Source: Patescibacteria group bacterium
GTDB taxonomy: Bacteria > Patescibacteriota > Microgenomatia > UBA1400 > MFAQ01
Assembly (NCBI GenBank): GCA_018817845.1
Contig: JAHITH010000090.1
Coordinates: 1-7,892 of the forward strand
Length of the DNA stretch: 7,892 bases
Reading direction: 5' to 3'
Shown: positions 1 to 5,910 of the stretch, one piece after another
Layout: each line of letters starts with the position of its first letter
How positions within the stretch are numbered: position 1 is the first letter of the stretch
The notes under the pieces: model-generated
Told to the model about the DNA's origin: nothing
Seen by the model: only the letters and a program-made list of their open reading frames with translations
Databases searched by the model: none
Made by a program: the position numbers and the translations under genes

Positions 1-236
1 TGGAACAAAGAGGCAGAAGTCCCAAGGGAAGAAAGGATTTTATTGATTCTATTTCTTTGCTTAAGTCGAGTGACTTGGATTTGGTAAAAACAAAGGAGAT
101 TATAAAGAAATATGGATTGGAAGGTGTGTTGGAATTATGGAAAGAGTTTTTGAGTGAAAACTATGAGGTTGAAGAACTGAACCTAAACAGACATGAATAT
201 GCAAAATTAAAGAGATTGGTTAAAGAAAATTTGTAA
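1..236 (+). CDS. C-terminal end of a possible nucleotidyltransferase-fold (AbiEii-like) protein, 5' partial
   Basis: An open frame enters from the left edge (first full codon at base 3) and ends at TAA 234-236, giving 77 visible residues. No start lies in the window. The peptide begins EQRGRSPKGRKDFIDSISLL and continues as a charged, helix-rich tail. The pattern of a basic segment, KDFID, a hydrophobic helix and then KxxIKKYGLE resembles the C-terminal helices of AbiEii-like and related nucleotidyltransferases common in reduced genomes. That is a pattern impression; the catalytic domain is outside the window. The stop shares its last base with the tsaE start (TAATG), so the two genes are probably co-transcribed and translationally coupled. 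Coding status is well supported by the open frame and the tight junction; the family is uncertain. Confidence 0.5.
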   Translation, partial: EQRGRSPKGRKDFIDSISLLKSSDLDLVKTKEIIKKYGLEGVLELWKEFLSENYEVEELNLNRHEYAKLKRLVKENL

Positions 237-682
237 TGGAAAAGATAGTAACTAGGGGTGAGAAGGAGACTCAAGAGATTGGGGCAAGGTTGTGGTGGGA
301 GAATGAAAAGTTTTTGGGAAAAAAAGCGGTGGTGTTTGCTCTGGAGGGAGAGCTGGGAACGGGTAAAACGCAGATTACAAAGGGGATAGCTGGGGCTATG
401 GGTGTTAAAAATGATGTGACCTCCCCTACTTTTACCTTGGAGGCAGAATATGATTTGGGCAAATTAATTCACATTGACGCTTGGCGGATAGAGGATCCAA
501 AAGAATTACTTGAGATTGGATTTGAAAGAAGAATTAAAGAAAAAAAAATAATTGTAGTAGAATGGGCAGATAAAGTAAGGGATATATTACCAAATTATAT
601 CGACGATCGTTCATGTAAGTTGGTATGGGTGAGAATAAATTATAGGAAGGGTGAGAATGAAAGGATTATTGAAATAGAATGA
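236..682 (+). CDS. tsaE: tRNA threonylcarbamoyladenosine biosynthesis ATPase TsaE
   Basis: TsaE is the P-loop ATPase that drives turnover of the TsaB-TsaD complex, which transfers threonylcarbamoyl to A37 of ANN-decoding tRNAs in the cytoplasm. The 148-residue length is normal for the family. Visible motifs in order are Walker A GELGTGKT (residues 38-45), the family signature SPTF (63-66), HIDAWR (79-84, matching the usual HxDxYR with Trp in place of Tyr), and the VVEWAD strand with E109-W110. The ATG overlaps the upstream stop by one base and no Shine-Dalgarno sequence is visible, so start by translational coupling is likely. The gene ends in an ATGA overlap with tsaD, placing both steps of the same pathway in one operon. 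I am very sure of the identity. Confidence 0.95.
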   Translation: MEKIVTRGEKETQEIGARLWWENEKFLGKKAVVFALEGELGTGKTQITKGIAGAMGVKNDVTSPTFTLEAEYDLGKLIHIDAWRIEDPKELLEIGFERRIKEKKIIVVEWADKVRDILPNYIDDRSCKLVWVRINYRKGENERIIEIE

Positions 683-1701
683 AGATATTGGCGATTGAAA
701 CTAGTTGTGATGAGACCAGTGTGGCGGTGGTGGCAGATGGAATCATTAAATCTAACGTGGTATGGAGCCAGATAAAACTACACGCCCCTTGGGGAGGTGT
801 GGTGCCAAGTATTGCTAAACGAGCACATCAGGAAAGGATTGATGGAATTATTAAGCAAGCGCTGGAAGAAGCTGGGGTTAAAAGGGCTGATTTTGTGGCA
901 GTAACGGTTGGCCCGGGGTTGGCAATTGCTTTGGAGGTGGGGATATTAAAAGCTAAGGAGCTTTGTAAAAAATGGAAGACGCCCCTGATACCAGTAAACC
1001 ATTTAGAAGGACATCTGTTAGCAAGCGCACCGGATAACGAATGGGTTCCAGCTTTGGGACTGGTGGTAAGTGGTGGGCACACAGAGTTGTATTTGGTGGA
1101 AAAAATCGGTAGATATAAGACATTGGCGAAGACGGCCGATGACGCTTTGGGTGAAGCACTAGATAAAGCAGGTAAAATGCTGGGGTTGGGTTACCCTGGC
1201 GGGCCGGTAATAGAAAAACAGGCGTTGTTGGGAGATGTGGATAGTTTTGAACTGCCAATGCCTTTAAAAGGCAGAGAGGGTGAGGGTAGATTTAGTTATT
1301 CTGGATTAAAAACGGCCTTACTAAGATTAATTGAAAGGGAAAAATTGGGGGGAGATTTAAGCGAAGAAACTGTTCAGAACTTGGCGGCTAGTTATCAAGA
1401 GGCCTGCTTTGAGCACTTGATAAGAGTGGTGAGGGTGAACGCATTACCCTACCTAGATGGAAATATTAAATATTTATTGGTCGGAGGTGGAGTGATTTTT
1501 AATAAAAGACTACGGGAGAAACTAAACGAGTTGGGTGAGGAACTTGGAATTAAGATTTGTTTGCCAGGAAAAGGCTTGTGTGGTGATAATGCGGGCATGA
1601 TTGGTTTGGCAGGGTACCAAAAAGCCTTAAGAAATGAAGTGGTAAAAGAGAAGGATTTTGACACAATTGAAAGACTACCCCGCTGGAGTTTGGAAGAGTG
1701 A
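679..1701 (+). CDS. tsaD: tRNA N6-adenosine threonylcarbamoyltransferase TsaD
   Basis: TsaD (Kae1/Gcp/YgjD family, ASKHA fold) transfers the threonylcarbamoyl group from TC-AMP to A37 of tRNA. At 340 residues it is full length. It opens with MKILAIETSCDETSVAVV, the canonical phosphate-binding start. The metal-binding NHLEGH motif carries H108 and H112; SGGHT (131-135), the DDALGEALDK segment (154-163), GYPGGP (171-176), FSYSGLK (205-211), VGGGV (268-272) and CGDNAGM (301-307, with the third metal ligand D303) follow in the expected order. The start lies inside the tsaE stop (ATGA), so translation is coupled. The usual partner gene tsaB is not beside it. The stop codon forms the first bases of a perfect hairpin that may end the transcript. 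Confidence 0.97.
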   Translation: MKILAIETSCDETSVAVVADGIIKSNVVWSQIKLHAPWGGVVPSIAKRAHQERIDGIIKQALEEAGVKRADFVAVTVGPGLAIALEVGILKAKELCKKWKTPLIPVNHLEGHLLASAPDNEWVPALGLVVSGGHTELYLVEKIGRYKTLAKTADDALGEALDKAGKMLGLGYPGGPVIEKQALLGDVDSFELPMPLKGREGEGRFSYSGLKTALLRLIEREKLGGDLSEETVQNLAASYQEACFEHLIRVVRVNALPYLDGNIKYLLVGGGVIFNKRLREKLNELGEELGIKICLPGKGLCGDNAGMIGLAGYQKALRNEVVKEKDFDTIERLPRWSLEE

Positions 1702-1719
1702 CAAGGACCGTCCTTGTCA
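1699..1719. terminator. Perfect 9-bp hairpin between convergent genes, possible terminator
   Basis: The arms TGACAAGGA (1699-1707) and TCCTTGTCA (1711-1719) pair perfectly around a 3-base CCG loop. The left arm starts with the tsaD stop codon, and the right arm ends two bases before the stop of the convergent gene. The position suits a bidirectional terminator. Neither strand shows a U-tract after the stem, only GTTTAGG on the plus side, so this is not a classical intrinsic terminator; a dispersed palindromic repeat is the alternative. Confidence 0.45.
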
Positions 1720-1721
1720 GT

Positions 1722-1973
1722 TTAGGTGTGGGCTTGCCAGCCTTTTTGGACTGGTTTGTCTATTTTTACTCCAATCTCGTCGCCTTTTTTAGCTGAACTT
1801 ACTTCTTTGTGATCAACCTGCATGGAAGTGATGTCTTGAGTGAAAACATCTTCGCCTGCCTTGTTTTTTATAGTAATAGAGTCACCAGTTTTTAGACCAG
1901 ACGAAAGCTTAATGATACCTACACCAAGTTTGTCATAGTAATGGGTTATTATTCCCTTTTTCAAATTAATCAC
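1722..1973 (-). CDS. Stand-alone EF-Tu domain-2-like (translation factor-like) protein
   Basis: This 83-residue protein consists of a single small beta-barrel domain. The pattern THYYDKLGVGIIKLSSGLKTG, then DSITIKN, ITSMQVDHKEV (48-58) and KKGDEIGVKIDKPVQKG follows domain 2 of EF-Tu, IF2 and related GTPases (GxVxxGxxKxGDxVxI, and later xxGDxVGLxL). There is no GTPase domain. Similar orphan domains annotated as translation elongation factor-like proteins are common in Patescibacteria and some archaea; their role is unknown to me. The longest start is GTG at 1973, but it nearly abuts AAGAAGGGG. TTG at 1964 (residue 4) sits at a better distance from that ribosome-binding site and gives a neat MKKGIITHYY start. 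The gene diverges from the toxin-antitoxin pair and has its own extended -10 promoter. Confidence 0.8.
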   Translation of the reverse strand: MINLKKGIITHYYDKLGVGIIKLSSGLKTGDSITIKNKAGEDVFTQDITSMQVDHKEVSSAKKGDEIGVKIDKPVQKGWQAHT

Positions 1974-1989
1974 CCCCTTCTTAAAGATT

Positions 1990-1998
1990 ATTATAGCA
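1990..1998 (-). promoter_or_regulatory. Extended -10 promoter of the EF-Tu domain-2-like gene
   Basis: Read on the minus strand the bases are TGCTATAAT, an extended -10 element (TGN followed by a perfect TATAAT). The predicted transcription start is near 1983, about 10 bases before the GTG, leaving room only for the AAGAAGGGG ribosome-binding site. No good -35 is seen at 17-bp spacing (GAACAA at 2013-2018), which an extended -10 can tolerate. Confidence 0.5.
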
Positions 1999-2015
1999 AA
2001 GCAAGGGTGATTTTG

Positions 2016-2028
2016 TTCTTGACAAGAA
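2016..2028. promoter_or_regulatory. Palindrome over the -35 box, candidate operator
   Basis: TTCTTG-A-CAAGAA is a perfect 6+1+6 inverted repeat covering the whole -35 box of the toxin-antitoxin promoter. It also overlaps the region where the -35 of the divergent minus-strand promoter would lie (about 2013-2018). Ribbon-helix-helix antitoxins bind short symmetric sites like this, so autoregulation is the natural inference. Confidence 0.45.
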
Positions 2029-2046
2029 GAGCTTGATGTGTATAAT
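2019..2046 (+). promoter_or_regulatory. Consensus sigma-70-type promoter of the toxin-antitoxin operon
   Basis: TTGACA (2019-2024) and TATAAT (2041-2046) both match consensus in all six positions, with 16 bp between them. The expected transcription start is about 2053, only about 7 bases before the ATG at 2060, with no Shine-Dalgarno sequence, so the message would be close to leaderless. Such a strong promoter in a toxin-antitoxin operon is normally held down by the antitoxin. Two inverted repeats overlap it. Confidence 0.65.
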
Positions 2047-2058
2047 GTGGTATATACA
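2039..2058. promoter_or_regulatory. Inverted repeat over the -10 box and start site, candidate second operator
   Basis: TGTATA (2039-2044) and TATACA (2053-2058) are perfect inverted arms with an 8-base spacer. They cover the -10 box, the expected transcription start and the bases just before the toxin ATG. AT-rich sequence makes chance matches more likely, so this is weaker than the -35 palindrome, but its placement fits repression by a dimeric regulator. Confidence 0.35.
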
Positions 2059-2059
2059 A

Positions 2060-2353
2060 ATGAAAGTATTTAAAGATCAGATTGGATTTGATTGGGATAA
2101 AGGCAATATTAATAAAAATAGAAAACATACAGTTAAAGATAAAGAAGCTGAAGAAACATTCTTTGATTTTAATAAAGTCATTTATAAAGATCCTTTACAC
2201 TCTGGACAAGAAGAAAGATTTATTCTTTTGGGTAAAACCAAAAACGAGAGATTGTTGTATACGGTTTTTACCGTAAGAAAAAGGAAAGTTAGAATAATCT
2301 CGTCTAGAGATATTAATAAAAAAGAAATAAAACTCTATGAAAAAACAAATTAA
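2060..2353 (+). CDS. brnT: BrnT-family type II toxin (predicted ribonuclease)
   Basis: BrnT toxins are small RelE-fold proteins that inhibit translation by RNA cleavage and are neutralised by a ribbon-helix-helix antitoxin. From ATG 2060 the protein has 97 residues, typical of the family. Visible features are the start FDWDKGNINKNRKH (residues 10-23), an E-x-F-x-D helix end (E32-F37), DPLHSGQEERFILLGK (44-59) and the C-terminal RIISSRDINKKEIKLYE (78-94), matching the BrnT layout FxWDxxKxxxNxxKH, then DxxHxxxExR, then RIISARxxxxxExxxYE. The frame is open back to TTG 2033 and ATG 2036, but those lie upstream of the -10 box and would not be transcribed, which settles the start at 2060. It overlaps the antitoxin by 17 bases, the usual toxin-first order of brnTA. 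Confidence 0.88.
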   Translation: MKVFKDQIGFDWDKGNINKNRKHTVKDKEAEETFFDFNKVIYKDPLHSGQEERFILLGKTKNERLLYTVFTVRKRKVRIISSRDINKKEIKLYEKTN

Positions 2354-2603
2354 AGTTCCCAAGTTTAAAAATGAGAATCAGGAAAGATTGTTTTGGTCTA
2401 AAATTGATCTTAGTGAGTACCTTGACCCTAAAGATTTTGTAAGGGTAAGTTTTCCGAACTTAAAACCCAGCAGTAGACCTATTTCTATTCGTTTGCCTGA
2501 TTATCTTTTAGACAGAGTTAAGGAAAAAGCTAACGAAATCAGCGTCCCTTATCAGAGCTTGATTAAACAATATATTCAAAAGGGAGTTTTTTCTTCTATT
2601 TAA
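2337..2603 (+). CDS. CopG/BrnA-type ribbon-helix-helix antitoxin
   Basis: This 88-residue basic protein is the likely cognate antitoxin. Residues about 7-30 (VPKF, NENQERLFWSKIDLSEYLD) form the acidic/aromatic stretch seen in the CopG_antitoxin family and probably contact the toxin. Residues about 48-82 (RPISIRLPDYLLDRVKEKA, then VPYQSLIKQYI) are a ribbon-helix-helix DNA-binding domain: a short beta strand followed by two helices, with the family hallmark PYQSLI. It starts 17 bases inside the toxin gene with no clear ribosome-binding site, so its translation is probably coupled to the toxin, and the dimer probably represses the shared promoter. The stop is only 8 bases before valS. The family is clear; the exact subfamily name (BrnA or CopG_antitoxin) is less so. 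Confidence 0.85.
   Translation: MKKQIKVPKFKNENQERLFWSKIDLSEYLDPKDFVRVSFPNLKPSSRPISIRLPDYLLDRVKEKANEISVPYQSLIKQYIQKGVFSSI
2549..2576 (+). promoter_or_regulatory. Weak candidate promoter for valS inside the antitoxin gene
   Basis: TTATCA (2549-2554) and TATATT (2571-2576) match the -35 and -10 consensus at 4/6 and 5/6 positions with a 16-bp spacer. A start near 2583 would give valS a leader of about 29 bases containing AAGGTAG (2602-2608) ahead of the ATG. In AT-rich DNA such matches are common, so this is only a candidate. If it is not real, valS depends on the toxin-antitoxin promoter. Confidence 0.25.
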
Positions 2604-2611
2604 GGTAGAAT

Positions 2612-4840
2612 ATGGGCATGGAGAAGACATGGGATCATAAAAAAGAGGAGGAGGAGATTTATAAACGCTGGGAGGAGGCTGGTGTATTTAAGGCCAGCAA
2701 GACAGGTGAGCCTTATACAATTTTAATGCCACCACCGAATGCAAATGCTTCTTTGCATGCGGGTCACGGAATGTACACCGTAGAAGATGTATTGATTCGC
2801 TGGAAACGAATGCAAGGTTACTCTACTTTATGGCAACCTGGTGTAGACCATGCTGGTTTTGAAACCCAGTTTGTGTATGAGAAATACTTGAAAAAACAAG
2901 GTAAGAGCAGATTTGATTTTGACAGAGAGAGTCTATATAAAAATGTGGCGAAGTTTGTGGATGAAAACTCTGGCCAGATTTATAAGCAATTTAAACGATT
3001 AGGGTTTGGGGCAGACTGGAAACGGAGTGTGTTTACTTTGGATAAAAAAGTTCGTGATTGTGTGTTAAATACTTTTAAGAAAATGGCAAACGACAATTTG
3101 ATATATAGATCTAACTATTTGGTAAATTACTGCAATTATTGTGGTACTTCCCTATCGGAACTGGAGACGGATCACAAGGACAGGGTGGATCCTTTGTATT
3201 TTATAAAATATGGTCCAATTACTGTGGCAACTACAAGACCAGAAACAATGTTTGGTGATGTAGCAGTGGCGGTTAACCCTAAAGACAAGCGATATAAAAA
3301 CTTGATAGGTAAGTTGGTTAAACTACCTTTTACCAGCCGAAGGATTCCAATTATTGCAGATGAAATGGTGGATATGGAGTTTGGTACAGGGGCTGTAAAG
3401 ATTACACCGGCACACGATCAAAACGATTTTGAAGTGGGTAAGCGGGCCAAGCTCAAAGAGATATCTGTAATTGATTTAATGGGTAAAATGAGATTACCAG
3501 ACGATGCAAAACTTGAAGGGATAGAAGGAATGAAGGTAAGGATGGCCCGCGATGAGGTTATCAGAGCGTTGGTGAAAGAAAAACTAATTGAAAAAATCGA
3601 CGAGAAATATTCTCACTCGGTGATGGTTTGTTATAAGTGCGGAAGAGATCTGGAACCTTCTATAATTCCTAATTGGTTTGTTAAGGTAAAAACTTTAAAA
3701 AAGCCTGTGATAAAGGCAGTGAATGAAGACAAGGTTAAATTTTACCCTAAACGATTTAAAAAACAAATGCTCTCTTGGCTTGCGATTATGCATGACTGGC
3801 CAATTAGCAGACAGATTGCTTGGGGAATTAGAATTCCAGCCTGGTACAAATTAGAAACAAATGGACAAATCAAGATTAGTTTTATTGACAAAAAAGGAGA
3901 AAGGGTAAATGGTTTAGCAAACGAGCTTCTTAAACAGTATGATTTTGGAGAGATTGAAAATGGCTTGCAAAATTTGATAGCTCCAAATGAAGCTGAATAT
4001 ATAATTAGTGAGACCAAGCCTAAGGGCAATTATTTACAAGAAACGGATACTTTTGATACTTGGTTCTCATCTGGTCAGTGGCCAATGGTAACGCTTGAAA
4101 AACAAGAATATAAAACGCGTTTGCCAACCGACGTAATGGGGACACTACATGAGATTTTAAGATTCTGGGTAAGCAGAATGATGATGTTTTCTTTGTATTT
4201 GGAAAACAAAATACCTTTTAAAGATGTTTATCTATGGTCGATGGTAGCGGACAAAAAAGGTAAAAAAATGAGTAAGAGTAGCGGGAACGTAGTGAACCCA
4301 ATTGAATTGGTAGACAAGTATGGGGCAGACGCGTTTAGATTTAGCCTACTATATGGAACGGCGCAAGGAAGTAAGATAATTTTGTCTGAAGATAAGGTTA
4401 GGGCGATGAGAAATTTTTCTAATAAGATCTGGAACGCGGCTAGATTTATTGAAAACTCTAAGATACAAAAACCAAGAAAGAAGCAAATTTCAAAATCTAA
4501 TGACCAAGTGTTTAAACAGAGATTGAATGAAGTTACAAAAAAGACGACGGAGTTTTTGGAGAAATATGAGTTTGGGCTAGCTACGGAGTTTTTATACCAA
4601 GAATTTTGGCATTGGTATTGTGATGAGTGTATTGAAAAAAATAAGAAAGGTGAGATTAGCAACGAAGCTCTACTTGAAGGACTAAAAACGTTTTTGAAAC
4701 TTCTGCATCCATTTGTGCCATTTGTGACTGAGGCGGTGTGGCAAGAAATGAAATTTGAAGGGTTGCTTGTACAACAAAGGTGGCCAAGTTCTAGAAAGAA
4801 GAATTTCACATCTGAACAGATCATTTTTAAGAAAAAATGA
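2612..4840 (+). CDS. valS: Valyl-tRNA synthetase (compact, no C-terminal coiled-coil arm)
   Basis: This class I enzyme charges tRNA-Val with valine. PPPNANASLHAGHG carries the HIGH-type motif (HAGH, 49-52), followed by LWQPGVDHAG (73-82), which is typical of ValRS. The CP1 editing domain shows TTRPET (207-212) and GTGAVKITPAHDQNDF (258-273). Two CxxC pairs (C174/C177 and C340/C343) could bind zinc. DWPISRQIAWGIRIPAWY (395-412), FDTWFSS (481-487) and KMSKS (552-556) complete the catalytic core. The anticodon-binding domain runs from about 600 and ends near HPFVPFVTEAVW (699-710). Bacterial ValRS usually has about 880-950 residues; at 742 this one lacks the C-terminal coiled coil, and it has about 60 cysteine-free residues (413-473) before FDTWFSS. 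ATG 2612 is preferred over 2618 because AAGG (2602-2605) is better spaced. It overlaps the next gene by ATGA. Confidence 0.93.
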   Translation: MGMEKTWDHKKEEEEIYKRWEEAGVFKASKTGEPYTILMPPPNANASLHAGHGMYTVEDVLIRWKRMQGYSTLWQPGVDHAGFETQFVYEKYLKKQGKSRFDFDRESLYKNVAKFVDENSGQIYKQFKRLGFGADWKRSVFTLDKKVRDCVLNTFKKMANDNLIYRSNYLVNYCNYCGTSLSELETDHKDRVDPLYFIKYGPITVATTRPETMFGDVAVAVNPKDKRYKNLIGKLVKLPFTSRRIPIIADEMVDMEFGTGAVKITPAHDQNDFEVGKRAKLKEISVIDLMGKMRLPDDAKLEGIEGMKVRMARDEVIRALVKEKLIEKIDEKYSHSVMVCYKCGRDLEPSIIPNWFVKVKTLKKPVIKAVNEDKVKFYPKRFKKQMLSWLAIMHDWPISRQIAWGIRIPAWYKLETNGQIKISFIDKKGERVNGLANELLKQYDFGEIENGLQNLIAPNEAEYIISETKPKGNYLQETDTFDTWFSSGQWPMVTLEKQEYKTRLPTDVMGTLHEILRFWVSRMMMFSLYLENKIPFKDVYLWSMVADKKGKKMSKSSGNVVNPIELVDKYGADAFRFSLLYGTAQGSKIILSEDKVRAMRNFSNKIWNAARFIENSKIQKPRKKQISKSNDQVFKQRLNEVTKKTTEFLEKYEFGLATEFLYQEFWHWYCDECIEKNKKGEISNEALLEGLKTFLKLLHPFVPFVTEAVWQEMKFEGLLVQQRWPSSRKKNFTSEQIIFKKK

Positions 4841-5907
4841 CAGTTCCGATGAGAAATCCAAAAAATATGAAAAAAGAAATGGAAGTATTTAGGAAAAAAT
4901 TTTGGGAGATGGTGGAGGAGGCAGAAAATATAGTGATTACTGGGCATGTTGGCCCAGATGATGATTCTATAGCCAGTATGCTGGCTGTTTACAGACTATT
5001 AGCTGAAAAATATCCTGATAAGGAGATTGAGATTATCTGCACGGGTAAATCAATTAATGCTTTTGAATCTTTTGAAAATTTTAAGAAGATCCAGTTTGTC
5101 TCTGATATCGTTGAAGTGGTTAAGAAAGGATGTTTGCTTATTGTCTGTGATGGAAGTCAATTTGATAGATTTAGTTTTGATCCTAAGAAATTAAGAGGTT
5201 TGGTTGGTAAAACTATTTGTATTGACCATCACAGTTCTCCAGTTGATCGTTTTGATTTAACCCTGGTTGATCCTTTGGCTTCATCTTGTGCTGAAATTAT
5301 CTACTTGTTGTTTCACAAAGATGTGAAGATGGATAAAAAATTAGCAGAGATATTTTTGTTGGGGATTTTGGGAGATACGGGAAATTTTGCCTATTTGAAG
5401 CCTTATCAAACAAAGACTCTGTCAATAGCTAAAAAACTAATTGAAATAGGAGAGATTGAGATTCAAGAATTTCAATCTAGATATCGAAGTATGTCGATCA
5501 GAGTTTTTGTTTTAATTCAGGAGCTAATTAAAAATACTGAATATCATAAGGTTGACGGATGGCCAAGTTATCAAACTAGTTATTTAACTCATGGGTTCAA
5601 AAATTTGGAAAAATATACAAGTAATGAAGTGAGTGAAGCAAGTCATATTTATATGACTCATTATCTTAGGATGGTTGAGGATCATCCTTGGGGTTTTGTG
5701 ATTACCCCTCAAGATAACGGAGTTTGTGGAATTTCACTGAGATCCTTACCAAAGAACGTGAGTGTTAGAGATTTGGCAGAAAGAATGAGTCTTGGCGGTG
5801 GACATGATAGAGCTGCTGGCGGAACCTTTAAGGAAAAAATGAGAGTAGAAAAATGTTTGAAAACAATGCATAAGTGGATAGAGAAAAATTGTCCAGTTTT
5901 AGGGTAA
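4837..5907 (+). CDS. DHH/DHHA1 phosphoesterase, NrnA-like (nano-RNase / pAp phosphatase)
   Basis: DHH phosphoesterases of the NrnA type degrade very short RNAs and dephosphorylate pAp using two metal ions. Motif I is GHVGPDDDS with H37, D41 and D43; motif II is VCDGS (D105); motif III is IDHH (D130, H131, H132); motif IV is GILGDTGNF (D180). After a linker, the C-terminal DHHA1 domain carries GISLRS (298-303), VRDLAERMSLGGGHDRAAGG (310-329) with the substrate-binding GGGH at 320-323. All catalytic residues are present and the 356-residue length is near the family norm of about 320-340. The ATG lies inside the valS stop (ATGA), so the two are translationally coupled; ATG 4849 is a possible alternative start. 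RecJ is excluded by size. NrnA versus another DHH subgroup cannot be settled by eye. Confidence 0.88.
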   Translation: MTVPMRNPKNMKKEMEVFRKKFWEMVEEAENIVITGHVGPDDDSIASMLAVYRLLAEKYPDKEIEIICTGKSINAFESFENFKKIQFVSDIVEVVKKGCLLIVCDGSQFDRFSFDPKKLRGLVGKTICIDHHSSPVDRFDLTLVDPLASSCAEIIYLLFHKDVKMDKKLAEIFLLGILGDTGNFAYLKPYQTKTLSIAKKLIEIGEIEIQEFQSRYRSMSIRVFVLIQELIKNTEYHKVDGWPSYQTSYLTHGFKNLEKYTSNEVSEASHIYMTHYLRMVEDHPWGFVITPQDNGVCGISLRSLPKNVSVRDLAERMSLGGGHDRAAGGTFKEKMRVEKCLKTMHKWIEKNCPVLG

Positions 5908-5910
5908 CGT

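Noticed and set aside
953..1258. Minus-strand open frame inside tsaD
   Set aside because: It lies opposite the best-conserved motifs of TsaD and has a Pro/Leu-rich composition typical of antisense shadow; no start signal is evident.
2033..2059. Upstream TTG/ATG starts extending the toxin by 8-9 codons
   Set aside because: They lie between the -35 and -10 boxes, upstream of the predicted transcription start, and the added residues do not resemble the BrnT N-terminus.
2606..2611. TAGAAT just before the valS ATG as a -10 box
   Set aside because: Transcription would start inside the valS coding sequence and no -35 match lies at 16-18 bp upstream.
4228..4947. A 239-codon open frame on the minus strand across the end of valS
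   Set aside because: It is antisense to the conserved anticodon-binding region and KMSKS loop of valS and the start of the DHH gene. Its predicted peptide is a Phe/Ser/Leu-rich mirror of AT-rich coding sequence with no recognisable motif.
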